Shown here in pieces: positions 47,801 to 60,565 of a DNA stretch of 64,000 nucleotides. Where the stretch lies: NCBI GenBank assembly GCA_945643635.1, contig CALZFC010000268.1, positions 2,501 to 66,500 on the forward strand, given 5' to 3'. The DNA is from Allodiplogaster sudhausi (Eukaryota > Nematoda > Chromadorea > Rhabditida > Diplogasteridae). The translations under genes were made by a program, and so were the position numbers. Under the pieces are notes generated by a model. It did no database searches and had not been told where the DNA came from. It saw only the letters and a program-made list of their open reading frames with translations. Within the stretch, counting starts at the first letter, position 1, and every line of letters begins with the position of its first letter.

Positions 47801-50710
47801 TTTAAACATATGTATATTCTAGCAAAATATTTTAGCCAAAAATAAGTGAATAAAGAAGCAGTTTGAAAAAGGCAAATGTAAACAGCTAAAATGATTAAGC
47901 CAGTAAGTAAATAAGTTATGAAAGAATAAAGAAAAAAATATGTTAATCAATTAATTAATTAAATACCCTCCAGACAACGACTCACCATCGTCTTGCTGCC
48001 ATTATATCTTCTCTTTCGCTGGCACCGACCAGGCCGAATGCATTCCACTTCACGCCGAGAACGAACATCCGTTCGCTTTTGTCTCGTTTTTACGCAATTT
48101 TTCTCTTTCTCTCATTCTCTTTCTTTTTATCTCTCCTTTCGTCTCGTACTCAATCCACCTGTCTGTCTCTGTCTCTGTCTTTCTCTCTCTCTTTGTCTCT
48201 CGCTTTATTTATTTTTTTCTTCAAATTACCCTTCCTTAAAAGTTCTCTCAACAGTATGCTCCCGTGCTCGTTCGTCGCCCGCTCACTGCCGGCCTGCCCT
48301 CCATCGTCGACATCCTCCAATCGCGGGCGGCAACATCTGAATGCAGCCAGCAGCTACCTGGACGCCGCTTCGATCTATGGCGCGAGCCGTGAGGCTTCCG
48401 AGAAGTTACGACTGCTTAATGGTAACTTTGTACAATTTATCTTTATCTTTAGTTTATTTTTTTCTCAAAGCTTTCATATACATATGTATGTATCTATACG
48501 ACTGCTTAATGGTAACTTTGCACAATTTATCTTTATCTTTAGTTTATTTTTTTCTCAAAGCTTTCATATACATATGTATGTATCTATGTAGTAATAAAAA
48601 AAAATACAAAAATAATTTATGGTAAGAAGAAGTAAACTAAATTAATCCAGCGGTCGGTTGCTAAAAAAAGAGAATAATAATGAAAAAAAATCCATTATTA
48701 GTAAAAAAAAATATTATTAATAATAATAACATAATGCCTATCCGAGGCGAGCTTCGCGTCCCCTTCACCGTCGTCGCTTCTCCGTCTTCTTCTTCGTCTT
48801 CTTCGTCGCCACATTCCGATGACGTCATCTCTTTCGCACTCCGCGCGCATCACAACAGGGCGGTGCGGCAGCTACGGGTAAGCATTTTTTTTTCTTCATC
48901 TACCTAAAGGATTGTTGAATGATTTTATTAAATTGTTATTGTGAAGCATTAAATCGAAATTCTCATTCATCTTATCGTATGTTAATAAACCTTTATATCT
49001 CTCTCTGCAGAAACTAAATCCAACGTGGGAGCCGGAAGAGCTGTTCGAAGAGGTAAGCATTACGGAGTTATATAAATATTTTTTAAATCATAACTTAAAC
49101 GACATGTATTTACTATTTTAGTTGAAAAAATGAACTATCCTGCATCACTCTCTTCTTTCACCGGAGTGTACTTTAATGTAGACAAAAATGCAGTTTTGAA
49201 TTCGCTCTTAATTTTCCTTTCTCTCTCTTCTATTAGGCTCGCCGTGCGACCATTGCGCGCCTTCAACACGTCGTCTATGCCGAGCTTGCGCCACTCTTGC
49301 TCGGCGGACGGTTGTCCTTTGAGTTTGGTCTCGCGCCAGACGCTGCCGGCGGCGGCCGAGATCGCTATGAGATGGATGCGGACGCAGGAGCCACGAGCAT
49401 TTTCGCCGTAGCTGCAGGGCAGGCACGGTTGACTCCTTCCTTCTGTCTTCTCTTTCATTTGTATGCTATGATATTCATTCTTTCTTTTAAATAATTATAT
49501 TATATTAAAAAAAATCAGTATGCAAATGACAAGAAAAAATAAACCATAATAAATAATTTAAGATATTCAAACTGATGTCTCCACTGTCCTCTTCGTCGTG
49601 GCCACCTGGAGAAGGTCAGAAAGTAATGGCTCAGACGTCAGCGAATACAATTCATGATGCATTCTCACAATCAGGCAAGGATATGAAACACGACTTCTTT
49701 CGTATATTTCTTGGAGAAAATGGCTTGAGTATCGACGTTGGCGCGACAAAATAATTTAAGATATTCAAACTGATGTCTCCAGCCATAACTTTATTCCAGG
49801 CACTCTTTCAGGACATTTCGCGTGATTTAGTTGAATAATTCCTATTTTTCCACTCTTTTTCTTCGGCTCTGCCTTCCAAGAACTCCAACTACGGCAATGT
49901 GCTTCAATTAGATACTTTTTTTGTTGGAGTCCTTGGTATGCGGGGAAGAAGATGAAAAGTTGAAAAGCTGGAATAAGTCTAGAATAACCGTCTCAAAACT
50001 ACTATCGTTTGTTAAAATTTGTCTCACGAACGTATACATACTTTTGAGACGGTAGTCCTTCGGCGATCATGAAAAGCTAGTCACGACTATTTTTTCTGCA
50101 TTTGCTGTTGTTGCAGAAATGTCATGATATCTCATTTTCTGTCTTTGCCGTTTTATTTGAAGAATGCAAAAAGAAGATATCGGTTGATTCTCTTTTTCAG
50201 GCACTCCAAACCCACCGCAACAATCGTCAGCGTTCATTCACAGTGATCACTACGACGAGATAAAGTTTGCATGATAATCAGCATTTTACTTGTTTAAAAT
50301 ATGACTAAATTTGATATATTAATATAGAATAATTTTGACTTTTTCTCCTGTTATATACATATGTATGCATACTATGATGTACTAACTATCGAAGGAATCA
50401 CTGTTGAAAATCACAGAATTTTATTCCCAGAAAAAAAGTATCCTTCTCAGACGACTTCTCGTTTCGCCTTCATCTCATCCCGGGTTCATCGCTGCCTCGA
50501 ATCATGAGAACGTGAATGACGTCATCGCGCTCGAGTTGGCCAAGTTGATCGCGCGCTGTCGAGATCACGGCCTCGCCGGCTATGGCGCGTGGCGTCATCG
50601 GTGCCTTGGCGAACGTGTCAGCAGAGTTACAGTTTTAAGCGCTGACACTAAAAAGGATTACCATAACACTAAAAATAATTGAGAAATTCTCCATAGAGAA
50701 CAATTATATA

Positions 50711-50760
<50 letters not shown>

Positions 50761-52447
50761 ACTATTGTGAAATTCGTTTTAGTACTTTTAAAGGAAGTAT
50801 CTAAAGAAAACCGTATCTGATAGAATTACGTTTCAAACTGTGCAAAACTCTCAACTGGATGAGCCTTTTTTAGCGGCCGCTACAAAATTTCAAATTTGAA
50901 ACGTATGTGTATCTAACCTCTCTCTCTACTTCTTTCATTGTCTCGCTTTTGTCTAACGTCTGTATCTCTCATCCCTTGGTGATAATGGGGTGCTAAGTGG
51001 GCAAGACGGGCAGAGACTGCCTCTTTTTCCCACCCGTTGGCACTCCTTGCTTGGTGTTGAGCATACACCGGGTGCATCGACAGAGACGTTTTCTACCGTA
51101 TTCCAAAAGAAGAATGCAAATTTCTGGCTAAATACTGACTTTCGTAAAGCAGGAAAAACCTCTATTCGATCTTTAAGGCCAGACTTGATCATATGGGAAT
51201 ATAAAAGAAGACGATATTTTTCGTCGGATACTTCCTTTAAAGGCGATAAAAACAATTGTAAAAAAAAAGCCAAGCGTTTCCTTGTTTAGATTACACAAGA
51301 ATTGAAAGAATTCGATTTTCCAGCTTGAATCCTTCGAAGAGATCGCCGACGAACTGCGCGGTGGTCTCGACACGGCGCGCCTTCTCTCACGCGTATACGG
51401 TAGCCCTGCATCTGCTGACATCATCGTGGTGGCGCTTCTCGAAGAACCCGTCCGCGGTGCGCTCGTTGGCCAGACACTCGCGTGCATCATCGGCGTCCAG
51501 CTGAGCAGGGTGCGTTGTATACAAATTGTTTTAATGTTTATCATGTTTATTTTAATTTTGAAATTATAAAATGATCCCAAACAAAAAATATATTTTACTT
51601 TTGAGCAATTTTTTCCTAAACTAATTTTTTTTTGGGAAGATAGAAGAATTCTATTACTTTAAGGATCCAAAAACTTTATCTTGAATTTTTTTTTTGCCTG
51701 ACACTAGGACGAGAGAGCGCATGTGATTTAGATTGATGCCAACAATAATTGACAAGAAAACAATTTCAACAATATACATACATATTTTGCTGAAATCTAA
51801 CCTAGACAAAGAGCGCCGATCGCTTCTGGTACTCGAACGACTCTCCGGGAGGCTTCAGTGACGCCCAGCTCGGCGAGCTTCGCAAGACCACGCTCGCGTC
51901 GTTGTTCTGCGAAGCACTAATGACAGCGGCCGGCGACGATGACGTCGAAGAGCTTCTACCGTATCCTGATGGCACTCGGCACACTAGAAAGAAGAAGGAT
52001 TTGTCAACGACGTCGGCCGAGCCATCTCTTCAGCCGCAAGCTCTCCTTCTTCCCGATGAATACACGTACATATGCTTAAATATGCTTCTACATTACATAT
52101 TTCAAATATGAAAGTTAAAAAATATATTTAACATATATAGGGATTACAAAGAAATGGTAAAGTATCGCCAAGAAGAACTTTTTGGTTACGGATGTTCAAT
52201 AAGCGAAATTATTTCGAAGTATCATGATAGTTAGAACTTCCTTGGTGATAATTTTTTTAAATGAACATTCAGTATGTAATCATATTGAATTCAATTTCGT
52301 AAAATCTTCCTGAATTAGCATTCAATTTCGGTGCTACCCATTTGAAGGAACTCACCAATTCCTTGCTCCGCTCTGCTCTCATCGATCAGCTTCGACTGGA
52401 CGCCTTGGGCATCACCTGGCGAGTTTGGAAACTTTTTTCCGGAATAA
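44888..52447 (+). CDS. Animal heme peroxidase 1, distal site altered
   Basis: Secreted animal heme peroxidase family, about 680 residues, 17 exons: 44888-44984, 45085-45168, 45378-45465, 45692-45757, 45994-46109, 47559-47732, 47974-48070, 48255-48421, 48747-48877, 49011-49052, 49237-49427, 49797 to about 49825, 50201 to about 50242, 50451-50616, 51324-51509, 51806-52065 and 52348-52447. Signal peptide: MHEGNSFLLIFVVITVLL. Then a helical prodomain and the family entry motif SLDGTCNNPQDPWRGAANRL with LLPAEYDDG. Further landmarks: LNAASSYLDAASIYGAS, ALRAHHNRAVRQLRKLNP, IARCRDHGLAGYGAWR, VYGSPASADIIVVALLEEPV, DRFWYSND and a C-terminal NSPIPCS that aligns with peroxidase 2. The distal segment reads RFVYEDLVD where active enzymes have QF.DHD, so the distal Gln and His are Arg and Glu; the proximal His appears retained across an exon junction (QA-RHS). 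Probably not a normal peroxidase. The stop is TAA at 52445-52447. Confidence 0.85.
45478..45522 (+). repeat. Dispersed GAATTCGCGCC intronic repeat
   Basis: cttttaagggagcgaaaact followed by the core ttttgaattcgcgccttttt, 12 bases inside the intron after exon 3 of peroxidase 1. Confidence 0.7.
46273..47536. mobile_element. Foldback element with about 484-bp inverted arms
   Basis: Left arm 46273-46756 and right arm 47053-47536 are inverted copies of roughly 90 percent identity by eye (for example acacggcgaaacgaatgaaa on the left and its complement on the right). The 296-base centre holds a tRNA-derived SINE. No transposase ORF is present, so it is non-autonomous. It fills most of the fifth intron of peroxidase 1. 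Confidence 0.9.
46885..46989 (-). mobile_element. tRNA-derived SINE inside the foldback element
   Basis: On the minus strand: A-box region gataggcatctagtattg, B-box gggttcgattcccg, then a run of A (46873-46885 region, T run on plus). Acceptor-stem pairing is imperfect, and the A-tail argues for a SINE rather than a working tRNA gene. Confidence 0.65.
48409..48590 (+). repeat. 90-bp tandem duplication over a splice donor
   Basis: Two copies with period 90 of cgactgcttaatggtaactt and the following intron sequence. The exon 8 end and its GT donor (48421/48422) are present twice, at 48421 and 48511. The copies differ at one or two positions (gtacaat versus cacaat). Confidence 0.95.
49551..49779. 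repeat. 33-bp direct repeats flanking about 165 bases
   Basis: aaataatttaagatattcaa with actgatgtctcca occurs at 49551-49583 and 49747-49779 within an intron of peroxidase 1. Confidence 0.9.
50706..50757. repeat. (TA)n microsatellite
   Basis: Almost pure TA run in an intron of peroxidase 1. Confidence 0.95.
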
Positions 52448-52722
52448 TGCTTTCTTCCGCTTTCACATTTTTCTCAATTAACTTATTGCTGGACATAAAT
52501 GCGTGACGAAAATGTATAAAATCGAATTTTTCTCTCTTCACTCTCTCTCTCTCTCTCCCTCTCTCTTGCCATTTACTCCATGCTACTTGTTTTAATGGAG
52601 TGCGAAACACAAACGTTGTCTACTTGAATGTATCCTTACCATCGTAATAGCGTCTGTCACAAATCATGCATGCTTGTGTCAGGGAAAAAAGCACGACAAA
52701 TGTCAGTTTTTCTCTCGTATAG

Positions 52723-55700
52723 GCGCCCGACCTGGATCCACGGGCGCTGGCGCCTTCCTCCTCGGCGCCGACATTCTTGCCGAAGCGCTCGCGAACGGAC
52801 GACGCGCTGCGAGCAGCAGCCTCGTCGAGGAGGCGGAAAGGCTTAGACTAAGTTAGACTATGATTAAATTATTTTTAATTTAATTTCTTACTTCTCATCA
52901 ACTCTACAACTCGTTCTTTTTTTAAGTTCTCGTCAACTCTGGAACTAGATACATACATGAGTCATTCGTTTAGCAGAAATAGATTTCTGATTAACAATTT
53001 AATTTAGATATTTTTTTGTAATTTCTTGTTAATTATTTATGAATTTATTTTAATTCGTATTAAAAAAAATTAAATGAATAAATCTCGCACAGACCAAGAC
53101 GCTTGGACGGGCGGCGATCCGATGCTGCGCTACGGCCACTTCACTAGACCAAAGGCACGAGCTGTCGAGGTCTCTTCTTTCCCTTTTCTATTTCTTTGTT
53201 TTCGCTGTTATTATTATTATAAATTTTTGCGAAAGGGCGCGAAAGTTGCTCTAATTAAAAATCAATGAAGACCAAAGCTATCGTGGATTTCTTTTAGTAT
53301 TATTCTTCTTCTTACGATTATTCTACTTTCTCTTCTCGTTCTGCCCCCCCTCCTTTAGCCTCTTGCTAGTAGCACTTTTTTATTTTCTCCGTATTTTCTT
53401 CATCATGTACACATGTATCTCTTGTCTATCCAACTCTTGCACCTCCCTCAAAATTGATTATTTTTCGCGTAACTAGATCATAACAAAACATTCGCTTGTA
53501 GTCTACAAAAGAAATTTTTCTATTATCAAACTACTCGATTTTTAGTTCGCGCCTTTTCTCCTAACAAAAGGGGTGATATTTAGCTAGAAGCGACTACAAT
53601 AGTCAGAACAAAACAAATAGATTACAGTTGATTTTGTGTTTCTTTTTTCAACGATTGAAACCAGAATATCCTCGATCCAAGGTGTCGAAGATGTCCTACG
53701 TCCTTTTGCACGCGACCAAGTGGCTCGTCTCCTCTGCCTCCTCTTCTACTTCTTCCTCTTGGATGCCCTCGGGCACTTCGACCGCGACGCTCTGTCATCA
53801 TTTCTTGCCACAAGTCGACGTCAGCCAGTATGGGTCTTTTCTTTTCTTTTTATTTCTTTCTTCCTTCATGGTTTTTTTGCCGCTTGAATTTCCCGCTTAA
53901 ATGAGGAAGATTATCAAAAAAGAACGAATTCATGTATGTTCGAATTATCCCCAGAAAAAAACTCTGCGGTTAGGCACTCTCTGATTTTCGCGTGCTATTT
54001 CGCAAGTCGCACAATCCAGCGCTGCGTGAAAATAGCACCCGATACAATTTGTCCAAAAAGATGCCCGCACTCAGCACACACAATCTTTTCGGTGTAAAGG
54101 AGCTTAATGAAACATTACACAATCAATGTCACTCAGCGCCTAAATTGAAGAAGGGATTTTAGATAATATTTTGAGAGTAATTAGATATTTTTGATGTGTT
54201 TCCTTCTCTAACAAAACAAAACTCAATCATATACGAAAAAATGCTTTGAATTCGACCATTTATCCATGGACATTCCTGAGTTTACGAAGAAATCTTCCGT
54301 TTCTTTCTCTTTCCTGAGTCAAGATAAAACATATTTAATGTTTATTCAATAAAGGTCAAAGAAATATGTAGATGACGAGAAAAGTAATTACGCCGATCAA
54401 GAGTCCAGTGAAGAGGACCGAGAAGTAGATCGCGAACCAGGCTTCAGGAGACCTAAAAAAATTAATTTAGTGACACTTGCCATTGAAATAGAAATTTGAT
54501 AGATTATTCAGTTAAGTAATTTCACGTGACGTCACGTAGCAAGAATCAAGATTAATTTGAAATCCGAACAAGTCATCGTCGTCGGAAAGTTGTCCATCCG
54601 CGCCATCGGTTACTGTAGTGCTCTCTTCTCTAAAAAAAAAATGAGTTGAAAATTTGTTTTCACTTCTTTTCGTGGATCAGACGGGATCACTTTTCTTGGC
54701 ACAACAGTGCGAATAAAAATATCGTCTATTTAGCTTTCGGTTCGTTTCGCGAGTCTATGTACATACAATTACCCGAGACACACGACCACCTCGATTCTCA
54801 AAGGGCCCTTGGAATCGGCCAGACCTTTAGTTTGTCTTGAATTCCCAAAAATGCCAGCAGAGTTTGAAATCGCCCTCTGGAAAGCCACGATGAATGCATG
54901 CCACTGTGACCGAAAGGCCGTTGTTCCAGTCGTTGCAGGACCTTTGAAGGGAGCGGAAACTGACAAAATGTATGATTCATATATTTTTTTAAAGGATGTT
55001 TATTTACCAGCCATTTAAAGGAACTATCCATGGAGTTTAGAAGCCGCTTGTGAAAAATAACGGTTTGAATTCGCGCATGATATTGGAAAAAGTTTTGGCG
55101 GTATGCTAGCACAGTATCCATCACAACAAACTAGACTTTGTGAGCCTTTTTCTCTCTGCCTCTCTTTTGTAATCTCCATGGACAGCTCCTTTAACAATGC
55201 TGACATTAGACTTATAAAACGGTTTAAGCTCATGAGGATTAAATTGTGCGCTGGCACCCCGCAAGCTAGCCGGATGAAGTAGGCCTTGAGAAGCAACATT
55301 GGACGAGGAACGCAGAGGCAGCGAAAGATGGACAAGGGGAGGAGAGACTCGGAAGAGCCAACCAAACGCAGAGCGGGTAGATGAGTGAAATGATCAATGA
55401 AACAACGAGAGTGGAACTGTGATGCTCATTTTGAATTGTTTCCCCTAAATTTGCATCCAATCTAATCTTGTTTCATTGTTCTAAAGTCTATTCTGAGAAC
55501 AAATCATTTTCTCGGGGTCAATGAGGGAGTAGCGGACATTTTCGACCTCACAATCAATTGTTTCGCATGCATTGTTCATTTTTCCTCTGCTCCCATCTCA
55601 TTTCTACCGGTTAAATATGCATGAGTTGAGAATTTTGGAATACTGTAAAGTGACAATGAGGCAGTTCGGCGCATTACATCTCATCGGGAAAATTGTTTGC

Positions 55701-56278
55701 CCAAACATTCATCCCTTAATGGAGTCAAAGTCTTTAATTCACGCCTTTTTGGCAAACCGAAATTCAAATAGATTACGGTTGAGTTTTGTGTTTTTTTGAG
55801 AGATAGCTAATTAATTATTTTTCAGCGCTCTCGCTGCCGCGACAAACTATTCCTTTCTACTGGGCGCCGGCGGCAGCGAGGACGCCTGCCTTCCGCGTTC
55901 CCTTCCATGCGATGCCACCGACAAGTTTCGCAGCTTCTCCGGATGGTGCAACAATCTCCAACAGCCAGGTGCCTATTTGTCATTTTGTGTTATTATTATT
56001 ATTATTATACTTTGATTTTTTAATTGTACGTTAAATACGGTATATTCTGTTCGTCAGCAAAATCTGTCCTTGAGGCATGGGCAATGCGTTTGCGCCATTG
56101 AGACACTTGCTCCCGCCCGCGTATGATGATGGCAAGTCTCTTACTTACAATTAGAATTTCTCTCGCGACCTTGTCGTTCTTACATATTCTTTCTCTCTCT
56201 CTCCGTCTCTTTTCAATTGTTCTCTTTCTCTCCCGCTCTCTCTCTATCTCTGCTTCTTTCTCCGTCTCTTTTGAATTG

Positions 56279-56335
<57 letters not shown>

Positions 56336-59300
56336 CGTTCCTCAGGCGTCGAAGCTCCTCGACAGCGCGCGCACTCCGGGCGTCCGCTGCCGAATCCGCG
56401 TGACGTCACCAATCGACTCCATCTCGATCTGAACACCGAGCATGAAAAGTAAGGAAGATGTTGGAAATGAATCTATAACTAAACCTTATGGTAAGAAGGC
56501 AATTACAAAATTACATGGTCTAACGAAAAGAAAAGAAATGGCCCTGTCCAAGCAATGAAATGAACGAGATACATAGATATTTTTCCCTAAAATTTTCTAC
56601 TTATTAAAACGAAACCCACAGATTCACGCACATGGTGCAGCAGTTTGGCCAGTTCATCACGCACGACATTACGCACGCACCCGTGACGCGTGGGCCGGCC
56701 GGAGAAGTGCTCAATTGTATGTTTACAAAATTTTTTATTTGAATTTGGAGCCAAAACCTTTTTTTTTTTGCTATTTAAAGCTTTCTTTTCTCTGAACGGG
56801 CGAACAAAAGACGAACTGAAAAAAACTAATACTTTTTCGTTGTAGACGATTTTGAACGAGTTAAACGAATCGAATAAAGAAGAAAAAAAAAGAAGAAGAA
56901 GAAATGAATATCGAAAAATTGAAAAAATAGGCTCTCGCTGCGACGCGTCGGAGAGCATCTCTCGTGAATGCCTTCCTGTTCCGGTGCCCGAGGACGATCC
57001 CTTCTTCGCCGCTTGGGTCGGCGGCGAACGACGCTGCCTGCCACTCACACGGCTCGTTTAAAAAAATTCACTTTTGAATTCGCGCCTTTTTGCTTGATTC
57101 AAGGGCGAGCGTTGTTTTCGTGTGATTTGTGTGACTTCGAGAGACGACGCGATTTTGAGAGCGTTTATCTTTATTCGCTGTTTTCCAGATCATTGCCTGG
57201 CCAGCTTTTCCTTGGGTATCGCAACCAGATCAATCAGGTTAGGTTCAGCATCTTGTTTTCTTCTTGTCAAGGTATTTCTTTCTTTTCAAGTAGCATAAAT
57301 TGTATGCGAAGTCTTTGGTGACTATTATAAATATATTTTTTTTCTAACTTTAATATATTTGAGAACAAAAAAAAGGAGCACTTTTCCTTCTCACCTTTCA
57401 GCTGACCTCGTTCATCGACGCTTCCGTTGTGTATGGCTCAACAAAGTGCGAGGCGGACGCGCTTCGAACATTTCATAGAGGACGAATGAACTCGTCAGAC
57501 ATTGGCGACTTTAATCGGTTCGTTGAGTTTTGCTAATTTTTTTCGAAACACAGAGCAATTTAATTTATATTTTAAAAAAAGAAAAATTAAATTAAAGTAA
57601 GTTTCCAGTGAAACCTTGCCGCAGAGCGACTCTGCAGACGGCTGTGAATCAGCGCCTCGTTTTCCCTGCTTCGTAGCAGGTTAGAATAGCCCCTGTACGT
57701 GATTATAGTCAAAATAAGACAAATAATACTTGGAAATTAAGAAAGCACTGTAGAATATTTTCAAAAGAGAAGCTTTGAGCACACAAAAGTTCATTAGCAG
57801 ATAACTTTGTATATATGAACATAGTATATCACTCGTTCAGGAGACGAACGAAATTCGCTTCACCCTCTTCTCATCGTCCTCCACACGTCCTTCCTTCGAG
57901 AGCACAACCGAATCGCCGCTCGACTCGGCCATCTCAATCCACACTGGGACGACGAGCGACTTTATCAGGTATTATTCACCTTTTAAAGGAACCCCAGACT
58001 CACGCTTGAATTCGCGCCCTTTTTCTTAACACAAAGCAGAGAAAGAATGAAATTTAGAGAGAGGCAACTATACATTGGTCAAGAAAATTGAAATATGTAG
58101 ATTACAGTTGAGTTTCGTGATCCTCTATCTGTATTTCTTACTTTTTTTCTACTAATTTTACAATCTTAAAAAAGGTTGAGCATTTGGCAATAAATAAATT
58201 TTTGAACCAGCGAAAGTGGGGTCGGTTAAAAACAATAAAAAAAATTTTAATTTAAAAAATGCGAATAATCATTGATTGACCAAATGGAGTTCACACAGGA
58301 GACCCGTCGTATCATCGGCGCGTTCTTCCAGCACGCTGCCTTTGCCGAGTGGATGCCAAAGGTGCTCGGGTGGCAGCTGGTCGTCAAGCACGATCTGGCC
58401 GCACGCAAAACGGGCTATTTTCAAGGTGCGTCCCTTTTTGTTGCATTTGTTACCTTTAATTTATTTATTATTGAAATGTAATTTAAAAATAAATGAATGC
58501 ACATTTGTTTTCTCTGACATTTGAAACCACATTTTCGAACGGAATATATTGATTAAATTTTAGAGGATTATTGAACAAAATACAGTGCTTTGATATGAAT
58601 TTATTGATCAGAACGGTTTTAAAGTTTGTTTTCGCTAGCACTTACCACCTTATTTTTGAATGGAATTTATTGAATAAATATGAGAGACAAAATATAGGGT
58701 TGATTTTGTGACGATTAATTGATCGGTGTTATTGACTGCTTGAGAATTTGCAGGCTATTCGCCGACGTGCGACGCTGCGATCTCGCAGCCCTTCGCAACG
58801 GCCGCCTTCCGTTTCGGCCACTCGCTCGTGCGACGGCAGCTGTGGCGACTGCGTCCGAGCAATCTTGACGGTTTTAACGTTTCCCGCCAAATTAAAAATG
58901 TGAAAAATAAATAAACTGTTTTATTTGTAAATATGACTGGGGAATTAATTTAGCGTTCTTTAAGCGAATCTCACCAAACCAGTTGATCTCGCAGAGTCAT
59001 TCAACAATGTTCGCGCTGTGTACGATGGAGCCGGAGGTTTCTTATTTTCTAATTTTTTTAAATAAAAGAAGAGCTGATGTTGCTCAAAAATGTTCCTTTA
59101 AAGTAAAATATGAAAGATAATCATATGTAGAAAAATAGATCTTAAAATTCTGTTTTTTTTTCTTCTCTCAATTTAAAATCTACAATTTCCCTTTCAAAAG
59201 GTAGCACTGACTCGCTGCTCGCCGGCATGCTTGGATCGCCTTCGATGAGGCTCGATCCGCAGCTGTCGTCAGCCGTCCGGAATCATCTCTTCGCCGTGCC

Positions 59301-60511
59301 GGGCGCGCCTCAGTCTGGTCAGTTTCCGCGGTCACTGCCGGAATTTGCGGAACCCGGACCGGGCCGGTATTTGTACCGGTTAGCACCTCAGCAGCTCTTT
59401 TTCGTTTCCACTCGATTCCGAGAAGGAAGCCAAGCTGTTTCTAAAGCAGGCTACGAAATATGCTGTACAATGCAAACGAGTCATCATTGAATAATACAAT
59501 AGCGAAGAAATTTTTTTTATTGTTTCGTGATTAACAATAAGCAAATTTTTACGAGCAATAAGTAGTGGCACGTCATCAATAAGCTTCCTTTTTGGTTTCA
59601 AATGTATTTAAAAAAAAGGGTGAGCATTCCTCTCTGCGCCAGGCATGGACCTCGGCGCAATCAACATTCTTCGCGCTCGCGAGCATGGCGTACAGTCGTA
59701 CAATGACTTTCGGTTAGTTTCAAAGTTGGCGATAAATTTGAAATTGACGGCAACTTTGAATTGGGCGCCAAATTCAAATTTGGCGCCAATTTAAAACTTC
59801 AGACATCTCTAAGGGAGTACTGTACCGGTGTGCGCGCGAGCTCCTTGGGCGAGCTGCACAGTGAGATGCGGCCGGGAACCGCGGATGCGCTAGCCGAAGT
59901 CTATGAGCACGTCGATGATGTCGACCTCTTTAGTGGCATGCTCGCCGAAAAGCCGATCAAGGGCGCGCTGCTGTATGCCATCTCTAATTCTCTCACTTTC
60001 TGTCTCTCTCTTCCATTCTTTGCTCTCTTTCTCTCTGACACTTTCTCCCTCTGTCTCGCTCTCTTGCTCTCTCTCTCTCTATCTCTTCTTTCCTCTATCT
60101 CTCTTCTGTGAATTTCTCTCTCTCTATATCCACCCTCTTTTCCTTCAGCCCACCCACAGCAGCCTGTCTCGTTGCCGAACAATTTGTTCGCCTGAAAAAG
60201 TGCGATCGCTTCTTCTACGAAAACGACAATGCCGAGACGCGTTTCTCTCCTGGTATTTAAAGAGAATTCTTTTTCATTAAACTCTTCCCTTTCTCGCTAT
60301 CTTTCTCCTCCTCTCTCTCTCCCTCTGTTTCTTTCTTTCTTGCTCTCTCCTTCGCTATCTCTCTCTCTCTCTTTCTCTTTCTCTCTCACTCTTTCAGACC
60401 AGTTAGCCGAGATCAGGAAGCAGTCACTGGCTGCGCTCTTCTGCCGCACAAGTCATCCGCTTCGACGCGTCCAGCCCGACGTCTTTCTTCTTCCCGATCA
60501 TCTAACGTTCT

Positions 60512-60565
<54 letters not shown>

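Noticed and set aside
54766..55460. Further exons of the antisense membrane protein
   Set aside because: Several open stretches exist on both strands, but none joins the known exons in phase or resembles a protein family; part is a MITE.
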